Part shown: piece after piece, positions 15,972-25,261 of the stretch
Numbering within the stretch: the first letter of the stretch is position 1
Layout of the letters: each line of letters begins with the position of its first letter
Source: Mycobacterium sp. IS-1590
GTDB taxonomy: Bacteria; Actinomycetota; Actinomycetes; Mycobacteriales; Mycobacteriaceae
NCBI RefSeq assembly: GCF_001500025.1
Contig: NZ_LQIW01000024.1
Coordinates: forward strand, 1-32,897
Length of the DNA: 32,897 nucleotides
Direction: 5' to 3'
Program-made: the position numbers and the translations under genes
Notes under the pieces: generated by a model
Told to the model about the DNA's origin: nothing
Seen by the model: the letters and a program-made list of their open reading frames with translations, nothing else
The model's database searches: none

Positions 15972-16424
15972 TCAGTGCGTGGCCCTGCTGTGCAGTGGCG
16001 CGTCATACAACGAGGCGAGCCGGCCCAGCGTCACCGCGCCCAGCAACAGGCCGAAGTCGCGCAACGCGACGTCGTAGAACCCGGGGTAGGTCAGCAGGTT
16101 GACGATGATGCCCGCGAGCCAGAGGGCGACGACGTAGGCGGCGTATCGCGGTTTGACCGCGACCGCGATGCCGGCGACGATCTCGACCACGCCGACGACC
16201 AGCATCGTCTGGTACGCGGTGAGCGGGCTGATGTCGACGATCCACGGCGCGAGGTAACCCTCCCAGTCGGTCAGCACGTTGGTGAACTTGTCGAGTCCCA
16301 TCACGATCGGCAGCACGGTGAACCCGATCCGCAGGATCAGGTAGGCCGCGTAGACGGGATCGGTGCGGGCGCGCAGAAGCGGGCTGGCGGGGTGATCGGT
16401 TGATGGCGCATTGGAGGTGGTCAT
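15972..16424 (-). CDS. DoxX-like integral membrane protein
   Basis: 150 residues from ATG 16424, preceded by AAAGGA at a normal distance; a longer frame reaches 16490 but passes through the AT-rich promoter. Four hydrophobic segments are visible (around LILRIGFTVLPIVMG, TMLVVGVVEIVAGIAV, YVVALWLAGIIVNLL and LLLGAVTLGRLASLY), as in the DoxX/DoxD superfamily. The family is loosely tied to redox and quinone functions; no specific activity can be given. It is divergent from a SufR-like regulator 91 bp away, which probably controls it. TTGACA at 16490-16485 is a good -35 for this gene, although no clear -10 follows at standard spacing. Confidence 0.75.
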   Translation of the reverse strand: MTTSNAPSTDHPASPLLRARTDPVYAAYLILRIGFTVLPIVMGLDKFTNVLTDWEGYLAPWIVDISPLTAYQTMLVVGVVEIVAGIAVAVKPRYAAYVVALWLAGIIVNLLTYPGFYDVALRDFGLLLGAVTLGRLASLYDAPLHSRATH

Positions 16425-16515
16425 GACGCCGTCCTTTCTATAAATAAACGTTATGTCTTTTAGAGCACACCTTTTCGCGGGGTTTGTCAAGAGTTTTTGG
16501 TGATAGAATTCCGGG
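16425..16515. promoter_or_regulatory. AT-rich divergent promoter, DoxX-like gene/SufR-like regulator
   Basis: This gap is far more AT-rich than the rest of the window. On the plus strand TGATAGAAT (16501-16509) is a perfect extended -10 (TGn then TAGAAT). Six bases separate it from ATG 16516, so the regulator mRNA should be leaderless. On the minus strand TTGACA (16490-16485) is a consensus -35 for the DoxX-like gene. The two promoters overlap, so one bound regulator could block both. No clear long palindrome marks the operator; AACGTT near 16450 is the only small one. Confidence 0.65.
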
Positions 16516-17178
16516 ATGGCCCCGCAGTCCGCCGACCCCGCCTCGCTGGCGGCGTTGACCAGCCTGGACGATCCGATTCGCCGTCGGCTCTATGAGTTCG
16601 TCGTGGAGCACGACGAGCCGGTCTCCAGGGAGTCGGCCGCCGCGGCCGTCGGCATCGGCCGCACCCTGGCCGCCTATCACCTGGACAAGCTCGCTGACGG
16701 CGGGCTGCTGGCCGTCAGCTATCAGCGCCCCGCCGGCCGCGGCGGTCCCGGCGCCGGGCGTCCGGCCAAGCTCTATGCCAGGACCGCAGACGAGATCGTC
16801 GTCAGCGTCCCACCGCGCGACTACGTGCTGCTCGCTCGGTTGCTGGTCGCCTCGATCGAGCGGGACGCCGGGGGAGCGGTGCGGTCGGCCCTGGGCACCG
16901 CCGCCCGCGACACCGGGCGGCGGGCCGCGGTCGACGCCGACGGTGACATGATGGCCGCGTTGCGCGACTGTGGATATCTACCTCAATCGGATGCCGACGG
17001 CTGTATCACCCTGCGCAACTGCCCGTTTCACGCGGTGGCCAAGGACCACCTGGAGGTCGTCTGCGGCCTGAACCTGCAACTCGTCGACGGTGTGATCGAG
17101 GGCAGTTGCACGCCCGGAGCGCGTGCCGAGCTCAGCCCTCGGCAGGGCCGGTGTTGCGTGCTGGTCCACGGCGCCTGA
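16516..17178 (+). CDS. SufR-like winged-helix regulator with Fe-S-type cysteines
   Basis: 220 residues. The N-terminal half is a winged helix of ArsR/DeoR type (DDPIRRRLYEFV, then GIGRTLAAYHLDKLADGGLL, and a Gly-rich wing ending GRPAKLY). The C-terminal half has cysteines 152, 163, 169, 183, 198, 213 and 214. The run Cys169-x13-Cys183-x14-Cys198-x14-Cys213 closely resembles the spacing recalled for SufR (C-x12-C-x13-C-x14-C), and NCPFHAVA is like the SufR CP(F/Y) motif. An Fe-S cluster sensing redox, NO or iron is therefore plausible. It is not the suf-operon regulator by context: its neighbours are a DoxX-like gene and the nar operon, whose last gene it meets tail to tail with one base between stops. 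Confidence 0.75.
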   Translation: MAPQSADPASLAALTSLDDPIRRRLYEFVVEHDEPVSRESAAAAVGIGRTLAAYHLDKLADGGLLAVSYQRPAGRGGPGAGRPAKLYARTADEIVVSVPPRDYVLLARLLVASIERDAGGAVRSALGTAARDTGRRAAVDADGDMMAALRDCGYLPQSDADGCITLRNCPFHAVAKDHLEVVCGLNLQLVDGVIEGSCTPGARAELSPRQGRCCVLVHGA

Positions 17179-17179
17179 T

Positions 17180-17911
17180 TCACCAACCACGACGGTGCGG
17201 GCGCGAGCCGACCAGCTCACCCTTGTCGACGACATCGCGGCTGCGGTAGACGATGTAGGGCCGGAACAGATACCCGATGGGTGCGCTGAACACATGCACC
17301 AGCCGCGTGAACGGCCACAGGCAGAACAGCACCAACGCGATGATCACGTGGATGTGGAACCACAGCGGCGCCTGGGCCATCAGGTCACCGCGCGGTTGCA
17401 GGATCCAGATCGACCGGAACCAGGGCGACACCGTCTGCCGGTAGTCGTGTTCGGCGCCGACGGGGGTCGCGCCGATCAGCGTGCACGCCAGGCCCGCGAC
17501 GATGGCCATGACCAGCACCAGGTACATCACCTTGTCGTTGGCGGTGGTTGCCAAGAAGACCGGCCCGGTGGTGCGACGGCGGAAGACCAGCAACGCGATA
17601 CCCGTCAGCGTGGTGATGCCGGCGATCGCGCCGAGCACCATCGCCTGGATGTGGTAGGCGTGATCGCTGAGTCCGATTGCGTCGGTCCATGATTCGGGAA
17701 TCACCAGGCCGATGACGTGTCCGACGATCACCACCAGGATGCCGAAGTGGAACATCGGGCTGCCGATGCGCAACAGCCGTGATTCGTAGAGCTGCGACGA
17801 ACGGGTGGTCCAGCCGAACTTGTCGTACCGGTACCGCCACCAGATCCCGACCGCGACGATCGCCAGCGTCACGTACGGCACCACGTCCCAGAAGATCTCC
17901 CAGCCCGACAT
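17180..17911 (-). CDS. narI: Respiratory nitrate reductase gamma subunit (cytochrome b)
   Basis: 243 residues, five hydrophobic segments. His55 and His65 near the N-terminus, and His188 and His206 near the C-terminus, match the spacing of the heme b ligands in E. coli NarI (His56, 66, 187, 205). It anchors NarGH to the membrane and takes electrons from menaquinol. ATG 17911 follows the narJ stop after one base, and the upstream GGAG lies within the end of narJ. Last gene of narKGHJI. Its stop is one base from the stop of the convergent SufR-like regulator. Confidence 0.95.
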   Translation of the reverse strand: MSGWEIFWDVVPYVTLAIVAVGIWWRYRYDKFGWTTRSSQLYESRLLRIGSPMFHFGILVVIVGHVIGLVIPESWTDAIGLSDHAYHIQAMVLGAIAGITTLTGIALLVFRRRTTGPVFLATTANDKVMYLVLVMAIVAGLACTLIGATPVGAEHDYRQTVSPWFRSIWILQPRGDLMAQAPLWFHIHVIIALVLFCLWPFTRLVHVFSAPIGYLFRPYIVYRSRDVVDKGELVGSRPHRRGW

Positions 17912-17912
17912 G

Positions 17913-18566
17913 TCAAACTCCTTGTGCGCGTCGTGGCGGCACGGTCAACGTAAACGGTTGCAAACCAACCGATTCGGTCGGCGGCCCTGCGACGGCCAGT
18001 CGCGCCGCCCGTTGGACGTCCTGTTCGGTACGGGCCGGGAGGGTTTCGCAGACTGCGGCCACGGTGTGCACATACGGGGATGCGGACTGCTGCAGCGCGT
18101 CGCACAGCAGGTCGATGGGGGCCCGGTGCTCGACGAGCAGGTGTCGCCCCGCCTCGGGGTCGACGGTGGCGGCGAACTCGAGGACCACTGGCAGGTAGTC
18201 GGGGGCCTCGCGTTCCGGCGGGCTGACGCCCGCCTCACGGTAGGCGCGAGCGAACGCCAGCATGTGGTTGCCGCGGTTGCGGGTGTCTCCCGCCGTCCAG
18301 TACGTCAGGTACATCGTGGTGCGCCTTCGCATGTCGAAGGTGTCCACATAGTCGACCTGCGCCTGCATCGGATCCTTGGCGCGCAACGCCGCCACGGTGC
18401 TCCCGAGAAGGTCTGCGGGCGCGGGGGAAAGGTGCGCCAGCAGTTCGGAAACGGTGGCCAGCCGCTCGGCCTGCTGGTCGTCCGGATAGGTCAACAGCAA
18501 GGCGGCCGCCTGCCACACGAGGCGATGTTCGAGGGGGGATTCGCGTCTGCTCCTGAGCAGTCTCAT
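17913..18566 (-). CDS. narJ: Nitrate reductase assembly chaperone (delta)
   Basis: 217 residues, overlapping the narH stop by 4 bp (ATGA). It begins MRLLRSRRESPLEHR and contains LTYPDDQQAERL and YVDTFDMRRRTTMYLTYWTAGDTRNRG, typical of NarJ. NarJ binds the N-terminus of apo-NarG and helps insert the molybdenum cofactor and the FS0 cluster. It is not part of the final enzyme. Position between narH and narI is standard. Confidence 0.94.
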   Translation of the reverse strand: MRLLRSRRESPLEHRLVWQAAALLLTYPDDQQAERLATVSELLAHLSPAPADLLGSTVAALRAKDPMQAQVDYVDTFDMRRRTTMYLTYWTAGDTRNRGNHMLAFARAYREAGVSPPEREAPDYLPVVLEFAATVDPEAGRHLLVEHRAPIDLLCDALQQSASPYVHTVAAVCETLPARTEQDVQRAARLAVAGPPTESVGLQPFTLTVPPRRAQGV

Positions 18567-20230
18567 CGATCCGCGCTCCGCTCGGGAAAGATCCCACTGG
18601 GTTCGCCCCGGCCGTCCCAGTTGAGCAGGTTGACCCGCGACGGGCGCGACTCGGTGACCGCGATGCCCTCACTGGTCTGCCGGTGGTGCAGCGCATGGAA
18701 GCTCTCCACCGCCACGGGCACCGGGGCGCCGCTGGCCTCACCGAACGGACCCGACTCATACATGCCGGGTCCACCCTCGAACGACAGCGAGCAGCCGGGC
18801 TCTTCGAGCGCCTGCGCCTCCAAGGCATGGGCATCGGCGACATACGCGGTCGGAATGACGTAACGCTCCTCGTATTTCGCGAGCGCGAGCAGGCGGTACA
18901 TCTCGTAGATCTGCTCCTCGGTCATGCCGACCGCCTGGGGGATGTGCGGTTGGGTCTCGCGCCCCAGGTTGATGTCGCGCATGTAGGACCGCATCGCGGC
19001 AAGCCGCCGCAGCACGCCTTCGACCACGGCCGTGTCCCCGGCCGTGAACAGCCCGGCGAGGTATTCGATCGGAATGCGCAGCGCCTCCAGGGCACCGAAC
19101 AGGTTTCCGAGTGCCTCACCGTCATGGCCGTCGCGGGCGACCGCGTCGACCACGGGGGACAGCGGGGGGATGTACCAGACCATGGGCATGGTCCGGTATT
19201 CGGGATGCAGTGGCAGCGCAACCTGATAGCGGTGAATCAGTGCGTACACCGGCGAGCGTTGGGCGGCCTCGATCCACTCCTCGGAAATGCCCTCCGCGTG
19301 CGCGCCGGCGATCACCTCGGGGTCGTGCGGGTTCAGGATGATCGACTTCTGCGCCTCGTAGAGGTCGGTGTCCTTCTCCGTCGCCGCCGCCTCGAGCACC
19401 CGGTCGACGTCGTAGAGCACCAGGCCCAAATATCGCAGCCGCCCGACGCACGTCTCCGAGCACACCGTCGGCAACCCGACCTCCACGCGCGGGTAGCAGA
19501 AGGTGCACTTCTCGGCCTTACCGGTCTTGTGGTTGAAATACACCTTCTTGTAGGGACATCCGGACACACACATCCGCCAGCCGCGGCAGCGGTCCTGGTC
19601 GACGAGCACGATGCCGTCCTCTGAGCGCTTGTAAAGCGCCCCCGACGGGCACGACGCGACGCACGAGGGGTTGAGGCAGTGCTCGCAGATCCGCGGCAGA
19701 TAGAACATGTACGTCTGCTCGAGTTCGAGGCGGACCTGTTCGTTGACCTTGCGCAGCACCGGATCTCCGGACACGATCTCCGGTGACCCGCCGAGGTTGT
19801 CGTCCCAGTTCGCCGACCACTGAACCTTCATCGGTTCGCCGCTGATCAGGCTGCGGGGTGGCGCCACCGGCATGTGCTCGCCCAACGGCGCATTCGTCAG
19901 GTTCTCGTAGTCGTAGGTCCACGGCTCGTAGTAGTCGCCGATGCTGGGCATCTTGGGATTGGCGAAGATCCGAAACAGCTTGCTCAATCGCCCGCCGTCG
20001 CGCAGCTTCAACCGGCCCTTGCGGTCGCGTATCCATCCGCCGCGCCACCGCTGCTGATCCTCGTAGGTCCGCGGATAACCCTGGCCGGGGCGGGTTTCGA
20101 CGTTGTTGAACCAGACGTACTCGGTACCGGGCCGGTTGGTCCATGCCTGTTTGCACGTCACCGAGCAGGTGTGGCAGCCGATGCATTTGTCGAGGTTCAT
20201 CACCATCGCCATCTGCGCCATGACCCTCAT
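18563..20230 (-). CDS. narH: Respiratory nitrate reductase beta subunit (Fe-S)
   Basis: 555 residues from ATG 20230, with GAGGAA six bases upstream; the opening MRVMAQMAMVMNLDKC is as in M. tuberculosis NarH. Four cluster motifs are present: CIGCHTCSVTC, CEHCLNPSCVASCP, CRGWRMCVSGCP (Trp in place of a Cys, as expected for the [3Fe-4S] cluster) and CTFC with later Cys in VCSETC. It carries electrons from NarI to NarG on the cytoplasmic side. A 43-bp gap separates it from narG, and it overlaps narJ by 4 bp. Confidence 0.96.
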   Translation of the reverse strand: MRVMAQMAMVMNLDKCIGCHTCSVTCKQAWTNRPGTEYVWFNNVETRPGQGYPRTYEDQQRWRGGWIRDRKGRLKLRDGGRLSKLFRIFANPKMPSIGDYYEPWTYDYENLTNAPLGEHMPVAPPRSLISGEPMKVQWSANWDDNLGGSPEIVSGDPVLRKVNEQVRLELEQTYMFYLPRICEHCLNPSCVASCPSGALYKRSEDGIVLVDQDRCRGWRMCVSGCPYKKVYFNHKTGKAEKCTFCYPRVEVGLPTVCSETCVGRLRYLGLVLYDVDRVLEAAATEKDTDLYEAQKSIILNPHDPEVIAGAHAEGISEEWIEAAQRSPVYALIHRYQVALPLHPEYRTMPMVWYIPPLSPVVDAVARDGHDGEALGNLFGALEALRIPIEYLAGLFTAGDTAVVEGVLRRLAAMRSYMRDINLGRETQPHIPQAVGMTEEQIYEMYRLLALAKYEERYVIPTAYVADAHALEAQALEEPGCSLSFEGGPGMYESGPFGEASGAPVPVAVESFHALHHRQTSEGIAVTESRPSRVNLLNWDGRGEPSGIFPERSADR

Positions 20231-20273
20231 AGCGTTCCTCGCTGTCTGCCTCGTCCGTTCTTCGCTCGGGGCA

Positions 20274-23200
20274 TCAGTACGCCACCTCCTGGTTGCGCCG
20301 CCGAACGACGGTCACCTCGTCGCGCTGGTTGCCGGTCGGCCCGAGATAGTTGAATGCGAACGCCATCTGGGCGTATCCGCCCGCCAGATGGCTCGGCTTG
20401 ATCAGCAGGCGGGTCAGCGAATTGTGGATACCGCCGCGCTTCCCGGTGGTCTCGCTGAGTGGCACGTCGATCACCCGCTCCTGTACGTGGTAGACGAACA
20501 CCACGCCCTCGGGCATCCGGTGTGACACGATCGCCCGGCACACCAGCACGCCGTTGCGGTTCACCGCCTCGACCCAGTCGTTGTCGCGCACCGAGATCTT
20601 CGCCGCATCGGCCGGGCTCATCCACATCGTCGGCCCGCCGCGCGACAGCGACAGCATGAACAGGTTGTCCTGGTACTCCGAGTGGATCGACCACTTCGAA
20701 TGCGGGGTGAGGTAGCGTACCGTCAGCGCCACACCGTCGTGGTCGCCCACCGCCGACTCGCCGAACAACCGCGACATGTCCAGCGGCGGGCGGTAAATCG
20801 GCAGCTGCTCGCCGAGTTCCTCCAGCCAGTCGTGGTCCAGGTAGAAGTGCATCCGGCCGGTCAGCGTGTGAAACGGTTTGAGTTCCTCGATGTTGACGGT
20901 GAACGGCGCATAGCGGCGCCCACCGGTTTCGCTGCCCGACCACTCCGGGCTGGTGATCACCGGGACCGGCCGCGCCTGGGTGTCGGCGAACGTAATACGG
21001 CGCTCCTCACTACCACCGGCCAGATGGACCAGCCGGCGCCCGGTCCGACGTTCCAGTTCGCGGAATCCCTCGACGGCCAGCCGCCCGTTGCTGGTACCCG
21101 ACAGTGCCAGGATCGCCTCGGCCATCCGTTCTGCGGTGTTGATCGCCGGACGTCCCTCTGCGCGACCGGAGTTCATCACGCCGAACTTGGCCGCCAGTTC
21201 GTCGACCTCCTTGTCGGGTCGGACGGTCACACCCTTGGTGGTCAGCCCCAGCTTCTCGACGAGCGGGCCCAGCGCCGCCCACTTCTCGGCCACCGCGGGA
21301 TAGTCACGCTCGACGACGGCGATCGGGCCCATGGTCTTACCGGGAACCGGAATGCTCCCGTCGGTGCGCCAATCCTTCTCGATGCCACCGGGATACGCCA
21401 TCGCGCCGGGAGTGTCGTGCTGCATCGCGCCGAGCACGACATCGGACCGCACCCCTAGATGCTTGGCCGCGAGCGCGCTGAACACCCGCGCGATCGCGCC
21501 GAAGGCCTCGAAGTCGGAATGGGTTTCCCACGGTGGGTCCACGGCGGGGTTGAACGCGTGTATGTAGGGGTGCATGTCGGTGCTGGACAGGTCGTGCTTC
21601 TCGTACCAGGTGGCCGCGGGCAGCACCACGTCGGACAGCAACGTCGTCGAGGTCATCCGGAAGTCGATCGACATCAGCATGTCGAGCTTGCCCTCGGGAA
21701 TGTCGTCGTCCCAAGAAATGTCGTTGGGCCGCAACGCTTCCGACGTCGGATCGGCCTGCAGGTTCGAGTCGGTGCCCAGCAGATGGCGCAGGAAGTACTC
21801 GTTGCCCTTGCTCGAGGAACCCAGCAGGTTGGCTCGCCAGACCGACAGCACCCGAGGCCAGTTCGCCGGGTTGTCCGGATCGGTGACGGCCAGTTTGAGG
21901 TCGCCTTGCGCGAGCTTCTCGGTGACGTAGGTGGAGATGTCCTGACCGGCGGCGCGGGCCTCGTCGGCGACGTCGAGGCTCGAGCGGTCGAACTGCGGAT
22001 AGAACGGGCTCCAGCCCATCGCGGTCGACGTGGCGAGCACGTCCATGGTGTGCCGGTCCCGGAACCGGCCGCGGCCCAGCGGGCTGGACAGCGCATCGGC
22101 ACGGTAGCCGTCGTAGCGCCACTGATCGGTGTGGACGTACCAGTACGAGGTGCCCGGCATCTGTCGCGGCGGCCGCGACCAGTCGGTGGCCATGGCCAGC
22201 GCCGACCATCCCGTCACCGGGCGGCACTTCTCCTGTCCGACATAGTGGGCCCAGCCGCCGCCGTTGCGCCCCATCGCGCCGGTGAGCAACACCAGCGCCA
22301 GCACCGCCCGGTAAGTGGCGTCGCCGTGGAACCACTGGCATATGCCGGCACCCATGATGATCATCGACCGACCACCGGATTCCTCGGCGTTACGGGCGAA
22401 CTCGGTGGCAATCCGAATGGCTTGTGACGCAGCCACTCCGGTGATCGACTCCTGCCAGGCGGGGGTGTACGGCTTCGGATCCTCGTAGCCGGCGGGCCAG
22501 TCCCCCGGGAGGTCCGGCCGGGCCACGCCGTACTGCGCCAGCATGAGATCGAACACCGTGCACACCAGGTGTTCGCCGACCCGTCGCACCGGCACACCGC
22601 GGATCAGCGCCTCGCCGTGGCCGTCGAAGGTGTCGAATCGCGGTAGTGCGATCTCGGCCGTCTCACCGGCTTCGGTGAACAGCACCGTCAACGCCGGTAC
22701 GAGGTCACCCAGCTCGAGGTTCCACTTGGTGACGCCGTCGTCGCCGAAGCGGAAACCCAGTGAGCCGTGGGGCACGGCGACGGAGTCGGTCGCGGCGTCG
22801 AGCAGCACCGGTTTGAAGGCCGCGTTCTCCTGTGCCGCGGCTTCACCGCCGAGGTCGGCCGCGGTCAGGTTCTTACCGGGGACGAGCCTGCCGTCGCGCT
22901 CCTCGAGCTTGACCAGGAAGGGTAGATCGGTGAACTTGCGGACGTAGTCGATGAAGAACGGAACACGCTGTCGGACAAAAAATTCCGATAGGACCACGTG
23001 ACCCATCGCCATGGCCAACGCACCGTCGGTGCCCGCGGCGCACGGCATCCACTCGTCGGCGAACTTGGTGTTGTCGGCATAGTCGGGGCTGACGCTGACG
23101 ACCTTCGTGCCGCGATAGCGCACCTCGGTCATCCAGTGGGCGTCCGGTGTGCGGGTGACCGGCACGTTGGAACCCCACATCATGAGATACGAGGCGTCCC

Positions 23201-23966
23201 ACCAGTCACCCGACTCCGGCACGTCGGTCTGATCGCCGAACACCTGCGGGGAGGCCACGGGAAGGTCCGCGTACCAGTCGTAAAACGACGTCATCACCCC
23301 ACCGAGCAGTTCGATGAACCGCGACCCGGCCGCGAAGGACACCATCGACATCGCGGGAATGGGGGAGAACCCGGCGATCCGATCCGGCCCGTACCGCTTG
23401 ATCGCGTGCACGTGGGCCGCCGCGATCATCTCGGTGGCTTCGGCCCAACTGACCCGGACCAAACCACCTTTGCCCCTTGCCCGTTGGTAGCGTCGGCGAC
23501 GATCGGGGTCGTTCTGGATGTCGGCCCACGCGAAGACCGGATCCGACACACGCGACTTCGCCTCGCGGTACATCCGGACGAGTTCGCCCCGCGCATACGG
23601 GTAACGCACCCGCGTCGGCGAATAGGTGTACCAGGAGAACGCCGCACCGCGCGGACAGCCGCGCGGCTCGTACTCCGGCCGGTCCGGCCCCACCGACGGG
23701 TAGTCGGTCTCCTGGGTCTCCCAGGTGATGATGCCGTCCTTGACGTAGATCTTCCACGAGCACGACCCGGTGCAGTTGACGCCGTGCGTGGAGCGGACCA
23801 CCTTGTCGTGGCTCCACCGGTCGCGGTAGAAGATGTCACCTTCGCGGCCGCCACGGCGGTGGATGGAGCGTCCGTCATCGGAAGCCTCACCGGGAGTGAA
23901 GAACCGGCCGCTGCGTTCGAGCAGCTCCTCGATCCGGCCCCCGATGTGTGGCCCAGTGATCGTCAC
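20274..23966 (-). CDS. narG: Respiratory nitrate reductase alpha subunit (Mo-bisMGD)
   Basis: 1230 residues, full length. FS0 ligands are His61, Cys65, Cys69 and Cys104, matching E. coli His49, Cys53, Cys57 and Cys92. Asp230 in SFYDWY corresponds to the molybdenum ligand Asp222. GDQTDVPESGDWWDA and later molybdopterin-binding segments are intact. It reduces nitrate to nitrite in the cytoplasm. It overlaps narK by 4 bp, so nitrate uptake and reduction are translated together. No frameshift or missing catalytic residue is seen. Confidence 0.97.
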   Translation of the reverse strand: MTITGPHIGGRIEELLERSGRFFTPGEASDDGRSIHRRGGREGDIFYRDRWSHDKVVRSTHGVNCTGSCSWKIYVKDGIITWETQETDYPSVGPDRPEYEPRGCPRGAAFSWYTYSPTRVRYPYARGELVRMYREAKSRVSDPVFAWADIQNDPDRRRRYQRARGKGGLVRVSWAEATEMIAAAHVHAIKRYGPDRIAGFSPIPAMSMVSFAAGSRFIELLGGVMTSFYDWYADLPVASPQVFGDQTDVPESGDWWDASYLMMWGSNVPVTRTPDAHWMTEVRYRGTKVVSVSPDYADNTKFADEWMPCAAGTDGALAMAMGHVVLSEFFVRQRVPFFIDYVRKFTDLPFLVKLEERDGRLVPGKNLTAADLGGEAAAQENAAFKPVLLDAATDSVAVPHGSLGFRFGDDGVTKWNLELGDLVPALTVLFTEAGETAEIALPRFDTFDGHGEALIRGVPVRRVGEHLVCTVFDLMLAQYGVARPDLPGDWPAGYEDPKPYTPAWQESITGVAASQAIRIATEFARNAEESGGRSMIIMGAGICQWFHGDATYRAVLALVLLTGAMGRNGGGWAHYVGQEKCRPVTGWSALAMATDWSRPPRQMPGTSYWYVHTDQWRYDGYRADALSSPLGRGRFRDRHTMDVLATSTAMGWSPFYPQFDRSSLDVADEARAAGQDISTYVTEKLAQGDLKLAVTDPDNPANWPRVLSVWRANLLGSSSKGNEYFLRHLLGTDSNLQADPTSEALRPNDISWDDDIPEGKLDMLMSIDFRMTSTTLLSDVVLPAATWYEKHDLSSTDMHPYIHAFNPAVDPPWETHSDFEAFGAIARVFSALAAKHLGVRSDVVLGAMQHDTPGAMAYPGGIEKDWRTDGSIPVPGKTMGPIAVVERDYPAVAEKWAALGPLVEKLGLTTKGVTVRPDKEVDELAAKFGVMNSGRAEGRPAINTAERMAEAILALSGTSNGRLAVEGFRELERRTGRRLVHLAGGSEERRITFADTQARPVPVITSPEWSGSETGGRRYAPFTVNIEELKPFHTLTGRMHFYLDHDWLEELGEQLPIYRPPLDMSRLFGESAVGDHDGVALTVRYLTPHSKWSIHSEYQDNLFMLSLSRGGPTMWMSPADAAKISVRDNDWVEAVNRNGVLVCRAIVSHRMPEGVVFVYHVQERVIDVPLSETTGKRGGIHNSLTRLLIKPSHLAGGYAQMAFAFNYLGPTGNQRDEVTVVRRRNQEVAY

Positions 23967-25183
23967 TGTGTCGCCTCCTTCGGTTGCGGCTCATGAGCGT
24001 GCAGCCGCAAGGCGGTATAGGCGAACGCGACCAACGCGGTCACCACGAGCAGGATCAGCCCGACCGAGTAATCGTTGTCGACCGGATCGTAGGTCGAGCC
24101 CATCACCAGCGGCGGGAAGTAGCCGCCCAAACCACCTGCGGCCGAGACGATTCCGGTGATCGACCCGACGGACTTCGCCGGTGACCGGCGGGCTACCCAG
24201 GCGAAGACCCCACCTGTCCCGATACCGAGAAACACCGCAAGCGCGATGAAGGTGGCGGCCGACCACACGTCCGGCGGGGGCTGCAGCATCGCGATGAGCG
24301 CCATCAGCGCCGTGCCGCCGAAGGAGCCCAGGACGACGTACTTCGGGGCGATGCGGTCGGCCAGCGCCCCGCCGACCGGACGCGCGAGGACGGCGGCCAG
24401 TGCGAAGCCCGCCGTGCGCGCGCCGGCGTCGACGGCCGAAAAATGGTAGATCGTCTTGATGTAGGTGGGCAGATAGTTGCTGAACGCCACGAACCCGCCG
24501 AACACGATCGCGTAGAGGAACGACATCTCCCAGGTGACGCGAAGCTTCGCGGCCGCCTTCAGCTTGGGCAACACCCGGTCGGTATTGGGCGTGAAGGCCG
24601 GTGAATCACGCATGAACAGCATGCACAACACCGCGGTGACCGCCAACGCGACCGCGATGATGACATGAGTGGGGAACAGGCCGAACCAGCCGACGAAGCG
24701 GGGCGTGAAGAACGCCGAGAGCGCGGTGCCCACCATCCCCATCCCGAAGACCCCGGTGGCGAACCCGCGGCGCGAGGGGTCGTACCAGTTGTTCGCGAAC
24801 GGAATACCGACGGCGAAGATCGTGCCCGCGATACCGAGGAAGAACCCGCAGACCAGCAGCATGGGATACGACCCGGCCGAGCCCGCGGCGCCGACCGCCA
24901 GCACCGGCACGATCGAGATGAGGGAGATCGCGATGAACAACGCGCGCCCGCCGAACCGGTCGGTCAGCGAACCCACGACGATCCGTCCGAGCGCCCCCAC
25001 CAGAATCGGCGTGGCCACCAGCATCGAGGCTTCTGAACTGCTCAGGGACAACTCGCCCGCGTAGGTCGTCGACAGCGGGCCGATCATGTTCCAAGCCCAG
25101 AAGTTGATGGCCGAGACCCAGGTGGCCAGCGCTAGATTGATGCCCTGCCGCGCGCCGGTGTGCGGCGTAGTCGCCGTGCTCAC
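23963..25183 (-). CDS. narK: Nitrate/nitrite transporter, MFS (NarK type)
   Basis: 406 residues from GTG 25183, with about twelve hydrophobic segments. Nitrate-porter features are visible: GIAGTIFAVGIPFANNWYDPSRRGFATGVFGMGMVG (the nitrate signature region) and a second Gly-rich segment TGIVSAAGGLGGYFPPLVMG. It brings nitrate in and may export nitrite. It is the first gene of narKGHJI. The upstream gap (25184-25261) has no good DosR box; a partial one (25217-25230) is discussed under rejected items. The promoter and the regulator of the operon are not resolved. Confidence 0.94.
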   Translation of the reverse strand: MSTATTPHTGARQGINLALATWVSAINFWAWNMIGPLSTTYAGELSLSSSEASMLVATPILVGALGRIVVGSLTDRFGGRALFIAISLISIVPVLAVGAAGSAGSYPMLLVCGFFLGIAGTIFAVGIPFANNWYDPSRRGFATGVFGMGMVGTALSAFFTPRFVGWFGLFPTHVIIAVALAVTAVLCMLFMRDSPAFTPNTDRVLPKLKAAAKLRVTWEMSFLYAIVFGGFVAFSNYLPTYIKTIYHFSAVDAGARTAGFALAAVLARPVGGALADRIAPKYVVLGSFGGTALMALIAMLQPPPDVWSAATFIALAVFLGIGTGGVFAWVARRSPAKSVGSITGIVSAAGGLGGYFPPLVMGSTYDPVDNDYSVGLILLVVTALVAFAYTALRLHAHEPQPKEATQ

Positions 25184-25261
25184 TCATTCAGACAACCACG
25201 TGTCACAGGCGTCCGCGTGGCTTTCGGGTGAAGCGCTGCGGCGCAACGGAGTACAAACGGC

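Noticed and set aside
25217..25230. Possible DosR box upstream of narK (GTGGCTTTCGGGTG)
   Set aside because: It lacks the GGGAC half and the CCC end, is off the 42.5-bp position by 2 bp, and has no suitable -10; kept only as a weak possibility.
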